The notes under the pieces were generated by a model that saw only the letters and a list, made by a program, of their open reading frames with translations, ran no database searches and was not told the origin of the DNA. Shown piece by piece: positions 1 through 5,800 of a stretch of 5,800 bases of DNA (the stretch's first letter is position 1; each line of letters opens with the position of its first letter). Origin of the DNA: Alphaproteobacteria bacterium (GTDB lineage Bacteria > Pseudomonadota > Alphaproteobacteria > Micavibrionales > UBA1664); the NCBI GenBank assembly GCA_002401195.1, contig NVSI01000012.1:12127-17926 (forward strand), read 5' to 3'. Both the position numbers and the translations under genes were made by a program.

Positions 1-1582
1 AAGAAATGGTTGGTTCTTTTTTTACATCCTTGAATGTGAAGTCCTGTTTTTCCTTGGTTAGGATTAATGTTTCTTCGGCAATGTCGGTGCCGTCTGCGCC
101 GATTAATCCTGTTTTAATTGGAATAACCAATGGTTTTTTGTTCTTTTGTCCTGCGGTGGGGAATGTTTTTTGAGCAAAGGATATTGTGACTGTTTTTGTT
201 TTGGCGTCATATGCGCTTTTGGCCGTGACAACGGGGGTTCCGGCTTGTGAATACCACAGGGCAAATTGATCCATATGTTTGTTGGCGCTGATATCCTTCA
301 TGGATTTAAGGAAGTCATCGCATGTTGCGGCCTCCCCATCATGACGATCAAAATATAAATCCGTTGCGGCGCGGTATGTTTCGTCCCCAAGGATGGTGTT
401 GTACATACGAACCACTTCGCCGCCTTTTTCGTACACTGTCATTGTGTAAAAATTATTGATCTCGATATAGCTTTCGGGACGAATAGGGTGCGCCATTGGG
501 GATGCGTCTTCGGAAAATTGTAAGTCACGCAACAGTTTGACTTCATCAATGCGTTCAGTGATTTTATCGTTCATGGCCTGCCCAAATTGGTTTTCACGAT
601 AAACGGTGAACCCTTCTTTAAGCGAGAGTTGGAACCAGTCGCGGCATGTCACGCGATTTCCAGACCAATTGTGGAAATATTCGTGTCCAATGACGCGTTC
701 AACGCGCAAAAAGTCCGCGTCTGTGGCGGTGTCTTGGTGCGCCAAAATAAGGGCAGTGTTGAAAATGTTCAGGGATTTGTTCTCCATCGCTCCCATGTTG
801 AAATCACTAACGGCAACGATGTTGAAAATGTCTAAATCGTATTCGCGGCCATAGGCTTCCTCGTCCCATTTCATGGAATCAATCAACGCCTTCATGGCAA
901 ATGTGACCTGAGGTAAATCACCGTCACGTGTATAGATGCGTAAGGCAACATCCCGTCCAGACATTGTTTTAAAATGATCTTCGGTCATGACGAGGTCACC
1001 TGCAACAAGAGCAAACAGGTAACATGGTTTTTTATGAGGGTCGTGCCATGTTGTGAAATGGCGTCCGCCATCAAGGTCCCCTTGGTCGATGCAGTTCCCA
1101 TTTGAAAGAAGAACAGGACATGATTTTTTGTCGGCTTCGATCCGGACAGTGAATGTTGTCATGACATCGGGACGATCCATCCAGAATGTAATGTTGCGGA
1201 ATCCTTCGGCCTCGCACTGTGTTGTGTAATTCCCACCAGAACGATAAAGACCATTCAGGGATGTGTTATTTTCAGGGGTGATTTTCGTCACGATCTGAAG
1301 TGTAAATTCATCACCAGAACAAGGGACAGTTAAAAACTCTTTATTGAGTTTGTAAGTCTTTGTTTCTTTGCCGTTGATTGTAACGGATTGCAATTCGATA
1401 TCGTCGCCGTGATTGAGTTTTAAGTCAGTCTTTTTCGTGGCAGAACGAATATATTTCGCAGCTTGTGTGACAATCGTATGTCCTTCGAAAATTTCAAAAG
1501 TGAAATGCACGTCCTCTATCATGTGGGACGGGGGCGTATAATCTTTTAAATAAACTGTTTTGGGTGTGTTTTTTTGTGTCAT
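1..1582 (-). CDS. pepN: Aminopeptidase N (M1 zinc metallopeptidase), 3' end cut off by the window
   Basis: This gene encodes a cytosolic alanyl aminopeptidase that removes N-terminal residues from peptides in the last stages of protein turnover. Only the first 527 codons are in the window; E. coli PepN has about 870 residues, so the C-terminal helical domain is missing at the left edge. Every landmark of the M1 family is visible: the substrate-amine-binding QCEAEGF (Q122, E124), the exopeptidase motif GAMEN (264-268), the zinc site HEYFH (H300, E301, H304) with the third ligand E323 in LKEGF, and the transition-state tyrosine Y384 in VYEKGGEV. These lie a constant three residues after the E. 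coli positions, which supports the ATG at 1582. No other start codon lies in frame between it and an upstream in-frame stop. The Shine-Dalgarno sequence is weak (TGGA touching the ATG). It follows obg by 52 bases with no terminator between them, so co-transcription with obg is likely. Confidence 0.96.
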   Translation of the reverse strand, partial: MTQKNTPKTVYLKDYTPPSHMIEDVHFTFEIFEGHTIVTQAAKYIRSATKKTDLKLNHGDDIELQSVTINGKETKTYKLNKEFLTVPCSGDEFTLQIVTKITPENNTSLNGLYRSGGNYTTQCEAEGFRNITFWMDRPDVMTTFTVRIEADKKSCPVLLSNGNCIDQGDLDGGRHFTTWHDPHKKPCYLFALVAGDLVMTEDHFKTMSGRDVALRIYTRDGDLPQVTFAMKALIDSMKWDEEAYGREYDLDIFNIVAVSDFNMGAMENKSLNIFNTALILAHQDTATDADFLRVERVIGHEYFHNWSGNRVTCRDWFQLSLKEGFTVYRENQFGQAMNDKITERIDEVKLLRDLQFSEDASPMAHPIRPESYIEINNFYTMTVYEKGGEVVRMYNTILGDETYRAATDLYFDRHDGEAATCDDFLKSMKDISANKHMDQFALWYSQAGTPVVTAKSAYDAKTKTVTISFAQKTFPTAGQKNKKPLVIPIKTGLIGADGTDIAEETLILTKEKQDFTFKDVKKEPTIS

Positions 1583-1634
1583 TCCATCATGATACCGACA
1601 ACAAACACGCCCGCCAAGGGTTTAAAGTGATTAT

Positions 1635-2669
1635 TTATACAGGGTTGAAACTGTAATCAACGTCGTCATCTTTTGTTTTTTCATCTAAAATAATACGAGT
1701 CAGTTCACGGAGGAGTTCTGTCACCCCTTGTTTTGCAATGGATGAAATGAGGAATGTCTTAATTCCTGTTTCTTTTTCAAAGGATTGGCGGACATCTTCG
1801 GCCAGCTCATCACCAAGACTGTCGATTTTGGTCAATGCCACAATTTCCGTACGATCGTGAAGTTCTGTTTTGTACTTCTTTAATTCGTTCCGAATTGTTC
1901 TGTAGCTTTCAACGGGGTCGTCAATTGTGCAATCCACAAGGTGGAGGAGGGCGCTACAGCGTTCTACGTGTCCAAGGAATCGTGTTCCAAGGCCGTGGCC
2001 ATCGGATGCGCCTTCGATCAATCCTGGTATGTCCGCGATCACAAATTCGCGCGCTTGATCAACCTGAACAACGCCAAGGTTGGGGTGAAGCGTTGTAAAT
2101 GGGTAATCGGCGATTTTTGGTTTTGCGTTACTGACGACAGAAAGGAACGTTGATTTTCCTGCGTTCGGAAGGCCAAGCAATCCAACATCAGCGATTAATT
2201 TGAGGCGAAGCCACATGGATGTCTCGTCACCAGGGTACCCTGGTGTTGATTTACGTGGCGCTTGGTTGGTAGAGGATTTGTAATGCGCGTTTCCTTTTCC
2301 GCCATCGCCGCCTTTCAGGACAACGAATTTTTCACCCGCAGTGACACAGTCAAATAATTCTGTTTCTTTGTCTTCGCCCAAAATAACGGTTCCAACGGGA
2401 ACTTTAATCACGCAATGATCGCCTTTTGCGCCGCTGCGGTCTGATCCTTTGCCGTTTTCACCGGCGCCCGCGCGGAAGTGTTGTTGATAGCGAAAATCGA
2501 TTAATGTGTTGGTGTCTTCGATGACTTCAACGACCACATCTCCACCGCGTCCGCCGTCCCCACCGTTAGGGCCACCGTACTGTTCGCATTTTTCACGGCG
2601 GAAGGAAACGCACCCAGGTCCGCCTTTTCCGCTTTCAAGATAGATCTTTGCTTCGTCTAAAAATTTCAT
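1635..2669 (-). CDS. obg: Obg/CgtA family ribosome-assembly GTPase
   Basis: This is a complete 344-residue Obg GTPase, an essential factor that binds the large ribosomal subunit during late assembly and is linked to stress signalling and cell-cycle control. The glycine-rich Obg fold covers about residues 1-158, beginning with the characteristic MKFLDEAKI and followed by [14 protein letters not shown]. The GTPase domain follows: G1 P-loop GLPNAGKST (166-174), switch [13 protein letters not shown] (188-199), G3 DIPGLIEGA (213-221), G4 TKID (280-283, with Thr where many members have Asn), and G5 SSIA (309-312). The C-terminus is short and acidic ([12 protein letters not shown]), as in Obg forms without a large C-terminal domain. 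The start is fixed by the canonical N-terminus, although no clear Shine-Dalgarno sequence precedes it. In many bacteria obg follows rplU-rpmA on the same strand. Here an opposite-strand gene separates them, so obg must be transcribed from the short divergent spacer; pepN lies downstream. Confidence 0.97.
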   Translation of the reverse strand: MKFLDEAKIYLESGKGGPGCVSFRREKCEQYGGPNGGDGGRGGDVVVEVIEDTNTLIDFRYQQHFRAGAGENGKGSDRSGAKGDHCVIKVPVGTVILGEDKETELFDCVTAGEKFVVLKGGDGGKGNAHYKSSTNQAPRKSTPGYPGDETSMWLRLKLIADVGLLGLPNAGKSTFLSVVSNAKPKIADYPFTTLHPNLGVVQVDQAREFVIADIPGLIEGASDGHGLGTRFLGHVERCSALLHLVDCTIDDPVESYRTIRNELKKYKTELHDRTEIVALTKIDSLGDELAEDVRQSFEKETGIKTFLISSIAKQGVTELLRELTRIILDEKTKDDDVDYSFNPV

Positions 2670-2684
2670 GGAGTCAATTAATTC

Positions 2685-2713
2685 TTTACATAACTATTAT
2701 TGTTTGTTAATAT
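2685..2713 (+). promoter_or_regulatory. Probable sigma-70-type promoter for the cell-wall hydrolase gene
   Basis: TTTACA (2685-2690) and TAATAT (2708-2713) are separated by 17 bases, the ideal spacing for a housekeeping promoter. Transcription would start near 2720 and give a leader of about 29 bases that carries the AGGGG ribosome-binding site. The same spacer must also drive obg in the other direction. The best minus-strand candidate there is weak (TTAACA followed after 16 bases by TAAAGA) and would overlap this promoter, so the two could compete. Assigned by eye from consensus only. Confidence 0.55.
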
Positions 2714-2736
2714 CAGAGCTTATAAACCATAAAAAC

Positions 2737-2741
2737 AGGGG
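2737..2741 (+). promoter_or_regulatory. Ribosome-binding site that decides the hydrolase start
   Basis: AGGGG lies seven bases before the ATG at 2749. It selects that codon over the more upstream in-frame ATG at 2668, which lacks any purine-rich site and would put 27 polar residues ahead of an otherwise normal signal peptide. A further ATG at 2755 is possible but less well spaced. Confidence 0.7.
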
Positions 2742-2748
2742 TTCCGCA

Positions 2749-4461
2749 ATGATAATGCGTGGTAAATTAGGGTTGAAATTTGGAGCGGCTGCATTGGCAT
2801 TGTCTATGGGTGCGTCCGCGCCGTCCTTTGCTGATGAATCCAAGGTGGCAACGACTGATGGTTTGTCTGGTGCGGCCGGAGATATTCAAGGCGGCATTTT
2901 AAGGGACATTCACGCCATTCCCATGAAGAAAACATCAAATCCGAATGCGGGATTGAACCTGATGAGGGAGAAGGTTATTCATTTCACTGGGGCGGCGGCA
3001 AAGGTAACTATATTGGATACCGTGTCCGTGCCTTTTTCTAAAGCGCCAGCCATTGAACCTGTTAAAGAGGTGGTGGAGCAGCAGCCAAAGCTTTCGTCTC
3101 CACCTGTTGTTGTTATTCCACCAAAAGAAAAGAAGGCCATTGCGAAAAAGGAAACGCCTGAAAAACCAGTTGTGACGGTTGCTCCGAAAAATATACCTGT
3201 GGAGGCACCAAAGGTTCCAAAACAGGCTGTTGCAGAGACAAGTAAACTAAAAAAGCCTGCCGTTGCCTTTAATCATTCAAACGGCAAGGGCGAACTAGGT
3301 GTGTGTGCCCCATCAAAGCAAGAACAAGAGTATTTCGCCACTGTTTTTATGGATGATGACTCGGGAACGCAGGGTGCGGCTCTTATTGATTTATTGGCGC
3401 GTAAAATATCGCCTCTCGCTCATTCTGGTGAAAATGTGATCGCGAAAAGCAAGGGGGGGCAAAAAGGTGTTCGAGAATTGCAACGTCTTTTGATGCGTAC
3501 GAATTGTTATGGGGAATATGGACGTCAGGATGATGGCGGGATGGGGGCGAAGACGCAAAAGGCCATCTTGAATTTCGTTGATGCGTACAAAAATATTTAC
3601 GCGAATTTAGAGTCTGGTTTAATTTATAAAAAGGCCATATCTGCGAAAACAGCTCAATCAAAAGGGACGCAGCTTGTGGGTGTCAAATCACGCGTGATGA
3701 AGGCATTGGCGGATGTTGCGGCCAAAAGATATATATTCACAACGCAGAAAATTGAAGAAGCCAATAAAAATGAAAACATTCATTCTTATAATCTGGCTGT
3801 CTATAAGGAACTAAGAGGAGATTTTCTCGGTCAGGCGAAACCAAACTATGTTCAACTTCGGATTACAGCCAGAGATATAGATGTTATGGGGCGCACTCTT
3901 TATGGAGAGGTGCGCGGAGAGGGGGATAAGGGGCGCCGTGCCTCGGCGTTTACGATCCTGAACCGAACGATGACACGTATTTTGGATGATAGCGTTAGTC
4001 ATGCTCAATTTAAGAAAACATTAGCGGGGAGCTGCCAGGCGAAGTATCAATATTCAACGTGGAATAGGGGGGATGTTAATTATAAGAAAATCACGAATTT
4101 AAAGGCAAACGGTAAAAGAGCGCAGGATAGGTTGTTTAGAAAATTGAAGCGCATAACTAAGGATGGCGTTATCGCAGTTGATGGTGTGTTCCACGATCCT
4201 GTAAAAGGCGCAGATCATTACCACACAAACGGTTTGTACACGAAATGGTCAAGCGGAAAAAGGCAGCATGTTAAGCCCATTGGTAATCATGTATTTTTTA
4301 ATTTGTTAAAACGTGTAACAAGAATGAATTCAGTTTTACAAAAGGTGAAACCCTTGGTTCAAAAGATCGACGCATTACACGATAAGAATAAAAAAATTCA
4401 AGTGAGTTTGCTGCAATCTCAGGCGCTGAATATAAAAAAGGCGCCCAAAAGAGCGCCTTAA
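2749..4461 (+). CDS. Secreted SleB/CwlJ-type cell-wall hydrolase with peptidoglycan-binding-like domain
   Basis: This gene encodes a predicted exported peptidoglycan hydrolase of 570 residues (numbered from the ATG at 2749). Residues 1-28 look like a Sec signal peptide: basic MIMRGKLGLK, hydrophobic AAALALSMGASA and a likely cut after PSFA. Residues 101-175 are a low-complexity Lys/Pro/Val linker. Residues 238-280 resemble a PG_binding_1 domain (VRELQRLL, then DDGGMGAKTQKAILNF). Residues 373-519 match the SleB/CwlJ Hydrolase_2 family: GRTLYGEVRGEG with the probable catalytic Glu (E387, or E391), TILNRT, YQYSTWN, and GADHYHT followed by IGNHVFFN. A basic tail (520-570) follows. SleB is known as a lytic transglycosylase of spore cortex; relatives in Gram-negative alphaproteobacteria are common and probably act in periplasmic wall remodelling, which is inference here. 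The gene diverges from obg, converges on rpmA, and its last codons form the rpmA terminator. Confidence 0.88.
   Translation: MIMRGKLGLKFGAAALALSMGASAPSFADESKVATTDGLSGAAGDIQGGILRDIHAIPMKKTSNPNAGLNLMREKVIHFTGAAAKVTILDTVSVPFSKAPAIEPVKEVVEQQPKLSSPPVVVIPPKEKKAIAKKETPEKPVVTVAPKNIPVEAPKVPKQAVAETSKLKKPAVAFNHSNGKGELGVCAPSKQEQEYFATVFMDDDSGTQGAALIDLLARKISPLAHSGENVIAKSKGGQKGVRELQRLLMRTNCYGEYGRQDDGGMGAKTQKAILNFVDAYKNIYANLESGLIYKKAISAKTAQSKGTQLVGVKSRVMKALADVAAKRYIFTTQKIEEANKNENIHSYNLAVYKELRGDFLGQAKPNYVQLRITARDIDVMGRTLYGEVRGEGDKGRRASAFTILNRTMTRILDDSVSHAQFKKTLAGSCQAKYQYSTWNRGDVNYKKITNLKANGKRAQDRLFRKLKRITKDGVIAVDGVFHDPVKGADHYHTNGLYTKWSSGKRQHVKPIGNHVFFNLLKRVTRMNSVLQKVKPLVQKIDALHDKNKKIQVSLLQSQALNIKKAPKRAP
4434..4459 (-). 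terminator. Intrinsic terminator of the rplU-rpmA transcript, inside the hydrolase 3' end
   Basis: Read on the minus strand, AAGGCGC and GCGCCTT form a 7-bp, mostly G/C stem (4438-4444 with 4453-4459) around an 8-base loop, followed directly by six T residues (4434-4439; the last two also belong to the stem). This is a textbook rho-independent terminator about 26 bases after the rpmA stop codon. On the plus strand the same DNA encodes the last residues, KKAPKRAP, of the hydrolase plus part of its stop codon. In the plus direction the hairpin is followed only by an A/T-rich stretch without a clean T run, so it may end that transcript less efficiently. Confidence 0.85.
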
Positions 4462-4485
4462 TTTCAAATTCTTAAAATTGATGTC

Positions 4486-4746
4486 TTAATCGTTGGCAGG
4501 AAGAACTGAAACGAATGAACGGTTCAAGCGGCCTTTTGTGAATTTCACAATACCTTCGATTGTTGCAAACAATGTGTGGTCTTTACCCATGCCGATATTA
4601 TCGCCAGGCCATACCTTTGTTCCGCGCTGACGCACGATGATGTTTCCTGCTAATACGTGCTCTCCGCCGTATTTTTTAACGCCAAGGCGACGACCAGCCG
4701 AATCACGACCGTTTCTGGTTGATCCACCTGCTTTTTTATGTGCCAT
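4486..4746 (-). CDS. rpmA: Large-subunit ribosomal protein L27 (bL27)
   Basis: This gene encodes the 86-residue ribosomal protein bL27, which lies next to the peptidyl-transferase centre of the 50S subunit; its flexible N-terminus reaches towards the tRNA acceptor ends. The sequence starts [16 protein letters not shown], the mature Gram-negative form without the cleavable N-terminal extension found in Firmicutes. The family core [17 protein letters not shown] and [15 protein letters not shown] is intact, and the length is normal. The ATG has a strong ribosome-binding site, GAGAGGA at 4754-4760, seven bases upstream. It follows rplU by 38 bases and is clearly the second gene of a two-gene operon ending at the hairpin near 4450. 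Confidence 0.98.
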   Translation of the reverse strand: MAHKKAGGSTRNGRDSAGRRLGVKKYGGEHVLAGNIIVRQRGTKVWPGDNIGMGKDHTLFATIEGIVKFTKGRLNRSFVSVLPAND

Positions 4747-4784
4747 GTTAAATTCCTCTCTTAAATCTTTGTATTCTTAAATTA

Positions 4785-5099
4785 TTATGCTGACTTGATG
4801 TCTGTAATTTCGATCAATGTCAAATGTTGACGGTGACCTTTTGTACGACGATAATTTTGACGACGTTTCTTTTTAAAGATAATAACTTTTTTATCGCGAT
4901 ACTGTTCGACGACTTTTGCTGTGACGGTTGCACCGGAAACCAATGGCGTTCCAACTTTGGCTGTTTTGCCATCGTTTACCATTAACACTTCGTCCAAAGT
5001 GATTGATTTACCTGCCTCGACGTCCAATTTTTGGATAGAGAGTTTGTCACCTTTCGCGACGCGAAATTGTTGACCACCTGTTTTTACGACTGCGTACAT
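4785..5099 (-). CDS. rplU: Large-subunit ribosomal protein L21 (bL21)
   Basis: This gene encodes the 104-residue bL21, a 23S rRNA-binding protein of the large subunit. It begins MYAVVKTGGQQFRVAKGDKL, which is the family signature, and has the basic C-terminal RNA-binding segment KVIIFKKKRRQNYRRTKGHRQ (about 74-94) followed by LTLIEI. Length is normal. AAGGA at 5107-5111 is seven bases before the ATG. It is the first gene of the rplU-rpmA operon and has its own strong promoter. The leader is only about 23 bases, so there is little room for a structured autoregulatory leader RNA. Confidence 0.98.
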   Translation of the reverse strand: MYAVVKTGGQQFRVAKGDKLSIQKLDVEAGKSITLDEVLMVNDGKTAKVGTPLVSGATVTAKVVEQYRDKKVIIFKKKRRQNYRRTKGHRQHLTLIEITDIKSA

Positions 5100-5128
5100 A
5101 ATTTTGTCCTTATATTAAATATCGGGGC

Positions 5129-5156
5129 ATCATACGGTTTTCATGGAAAGTGTCAA
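5129..5156 (-). promoter_or_regulatory. Strong sigma-70-type promoter of rplU-rpmA
   Basis: On the minus strand a perfect TTGACA (5151-5156) is followed after 16 bases by TATGAT (5129-5134), five of six matches to the -10 consensus. Transcription would start near 5122. This near-consensus promoter fits the high expression expected of ribosomal protein genes and separates them from the upstream CYTH-like gene. Confidence 0.8.
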
Positions 5157-5164
5157 GGGAAAAG

Positions 5165-5181
5165 CGCAATAAATTATTGCG
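5165..5181 (-). terminator. Hairpin at the 3' end of the CYTH-like gene, possible terminator
   Basis: CGCAATA and TATTGCG form a perfect 7-bp inverted repeat (5165-5171 with 5175-5181) around a 3-base loop, and the stop codon of the upstream gene (5174-5176) lies in it. On the minus strand it is followed by CTTTTCC, a short and interrupted T run, so termination is plausible but weaker than at 4434-4459. It ends only eight bases before the -35 box of the rplU promoter. Confidence 0.5.
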
Positions 5182-5722
5182 GTGAGAGTGATGCGTATAA
5201 AGCCTTTGTCGCATTTACATTTGATAAGTTGCGATTGTTGAAACGCACGTCGTTTCTGGCGACATGGTGGAGTATATTTTTTTCGATTTCTGGTGGAATG
5301 AAGGACGGTTTTTCAAGACCTTCTGGCATTTCGACCTCGGCCTGTATGAAATACACCTGTCCGCCGGGTCGCTCACGCTCGATTAAATAGTCCACAAACC
5401 ATTTGTCGGCGTCAATGTCCTTGGTCCATCGCCATTTTTTCACATGGTCTTTGCATGATGGGTAAAGGGCGTCAAAATCATGTTTTTCGATCGTGCTTTC
5501 AATTTCGACAAGGTCGCCATCAACCAGTTCTTTGTAGGTCACAAGGAATGTTCCGTCTTCGTCACGCAGGCGCACGCCTTTATTAACCGTGGCACGTCCG
5601 TTGATAAAGGGGGAGGCGATGGATTTTAATCTCTCAAAATGCACCCCAAAGACATATTTAACGACAGAAGAGAAATTATTAACATCAATCAAACCTTTCA
5701 AAGCAAGAATTTTCAATTCCAC
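5174..5722 (-). CDS. Divergent CYTH-domain-like protein (triphosphate tunnel superfamily), function unknown
   Basis: This 182-residue soluble protein has no signal peptide or membrane segment. Its pattern follows the CYTH (triphosphate tunnel metalloenzyme) fold: VRLRDEDGTFLVTYK (R51, R53, K64), EIE (73-75), KKWRW (K96, R98), WFVDYL (D111), IQAEVEMPEG (E129, E131), and near the end VRFNNRNLS, like the RYYNSNL segment of small CYTH proteins. The family binds inorganic triphosphate, ATP or thiamine triphosphate through a tunnel of Arg/Lys and metal-binding Glu residues. The N-terminal ExExK motif that normally holds the metal is not evident; only ELK at residues 2-4 is reminiscent. Activity is therefore uncertain. 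The start is GTG: an in-frame TAA lies two codons upstream and GGAG (5731-5734) sits eight bases before it. It lies upstream of rplU on the same strand but is probably a separate transcription unit. Family assignment is by eye. Confidence 0.68.
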   Translation of the reverse strand: MELKILALKGLIDVNNFSSVVKYVFGVHFERLKSIASPFINGRATVNKGVRLRDEDGTFLVTYKELVDGDLVEIESTIEKHDFDALYPSCKDHVKKWRWTKDIDADKWFVDYLIERERPGGQVYFIQAEVEMPEGLEKPSFIPPEIEKNILHHVARNDVRFNNRNLSNVNATKALYASLSPQ

Positions 5723-5800
5723 ATCTTAGTCTCCAGCTCCCCCCGTTCACAAACCAGCGCTTACAGTGCCACAATCTTTTAATATTACTTAGAAGGCACA
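5723..5800. other. Right-edge non-coding stretch upstream of the CYTH-like gene
   Basis: These 78 bases hold no recognisable gene. On the minus strand TAATAT (5782-5787) could be a -10 element for the CYTH-like gene, but its -35 region would lie at or beyond the window edge and cannot be judged. A 5-bp inverted repeat (GTGCC at 5766-5770, GGCAC at 5795-5799) with a 24-base loop is too weak to call. Confidence 0.35.

Noticed and set aside
587..854. Two plus-strand open frames of 82 codons
   Set aside because: They lie antisense to the zinc-site region of pepN, whose conserved motifs prove the minus-strand frame; their products resemble nothing.
1835..2153. Two plus-strand open frames antisense to obg
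   Set aside because: They are shadows of the GTPase domain, which is fully conserved in the minus-strand frame.
2668..2748. Upstream in-frame ATG extending the hydrolase by 27 residues
   Set aside because: It overlaps the obg start codon, has no ribosome-binding site, lies upstream of the likely promoter, and would bury the signal peptide behind a polar extension.
3383..4008. Minus-strand open frames inside the hydrolase gene
   Set aside because: No ribosome-binding sites or recognisable protein features, and the plus-strand frame has clear domain motifs over the same DNA.
5100..5122. Structured autoregulatory leader or riboswitch before rplU
   Set aside because: The predicted leader is only about 23 bases, too short to fold into a regulatory element.
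5031..5390. Plus-strand open frame spanning the rplU start and the CYTH-like 3' end
   Set aside because: It runs antisense through two genes and the rplU promoter, without a plausible start site or product.
5766..5799. Inverted repeat GTGCC/GGCAC at the right edge
   Set aside because: Only five base pairs with a 24-base loop and no T run; expected by chance.

Overview
The window looks like a piece of chromosome from a Gram-negative bacterium, most likely an alphaproteobacterium of moderate-to-low G+C. This rests on the type of the Obg, L21, L27 and PepN proteins and on a secreted SleB-like hydrolase with a Sec signal peptide. The taxonomic call is inference from protein resemblance, not a search. 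Coding density is very high: no gap between genes exceeds about 80 bases, and there is no sign of RNA genes, insertion sequences, CRISPR arrays or prophage.

Layout from left to right. Positions 1-1582 (minus strand) hold the N-terminal 527 codons of aminopeptidase N (pepN), whose 3' end lies beyond the left edge. Positions 1635-2669 (minus) hold the complete ribosome-associated GTPase gene obg, which probably shares a transcript with pepN. Positions 2749-4461 (plus) hold a 570-residue secreted cell-wall hydrolase with a Lys/Pro-rich linker, a peptidoglycan-binding-like domain and a C-terminal SleB/CwlJ (Hydrolase_2) domain. It diverges from obg and converges on rpmA. Positions 4486-4746 and 4785-5099 (minus) are rpmA (L27) and rplU (L21), with a near-consensus sigma-70-type promoter just upstream of rplU. 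Positions 5174-5722 (minus) encode a 182-residue divergent CYTH-like protein starting at GTG.

The main point of interest is organisation. The widespread rplU-rpmA-...-obg order is still visible, but an opposite-strand wall-hydrolase gene lies between rpmA and obg, so obg needs its own promoter. The rpmA transcript appears to end at a strong intrinsic terminator whose hairpin is formed by the last codons of that hydrolase gene. A similar economy occurs 3' of the CYTH gene, where the stop codon sits in a hairpin just ahead of the rplU promoter. Functionally the window mixes housekeeping translation and ribosome-assembly genes (L21, L27, Obg), peptide turnover (PepN), envelope remodelling (the hydrolase) and a possible triphosphate-binding protein of unknown role. 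I see no convincing new defence or mobile system.
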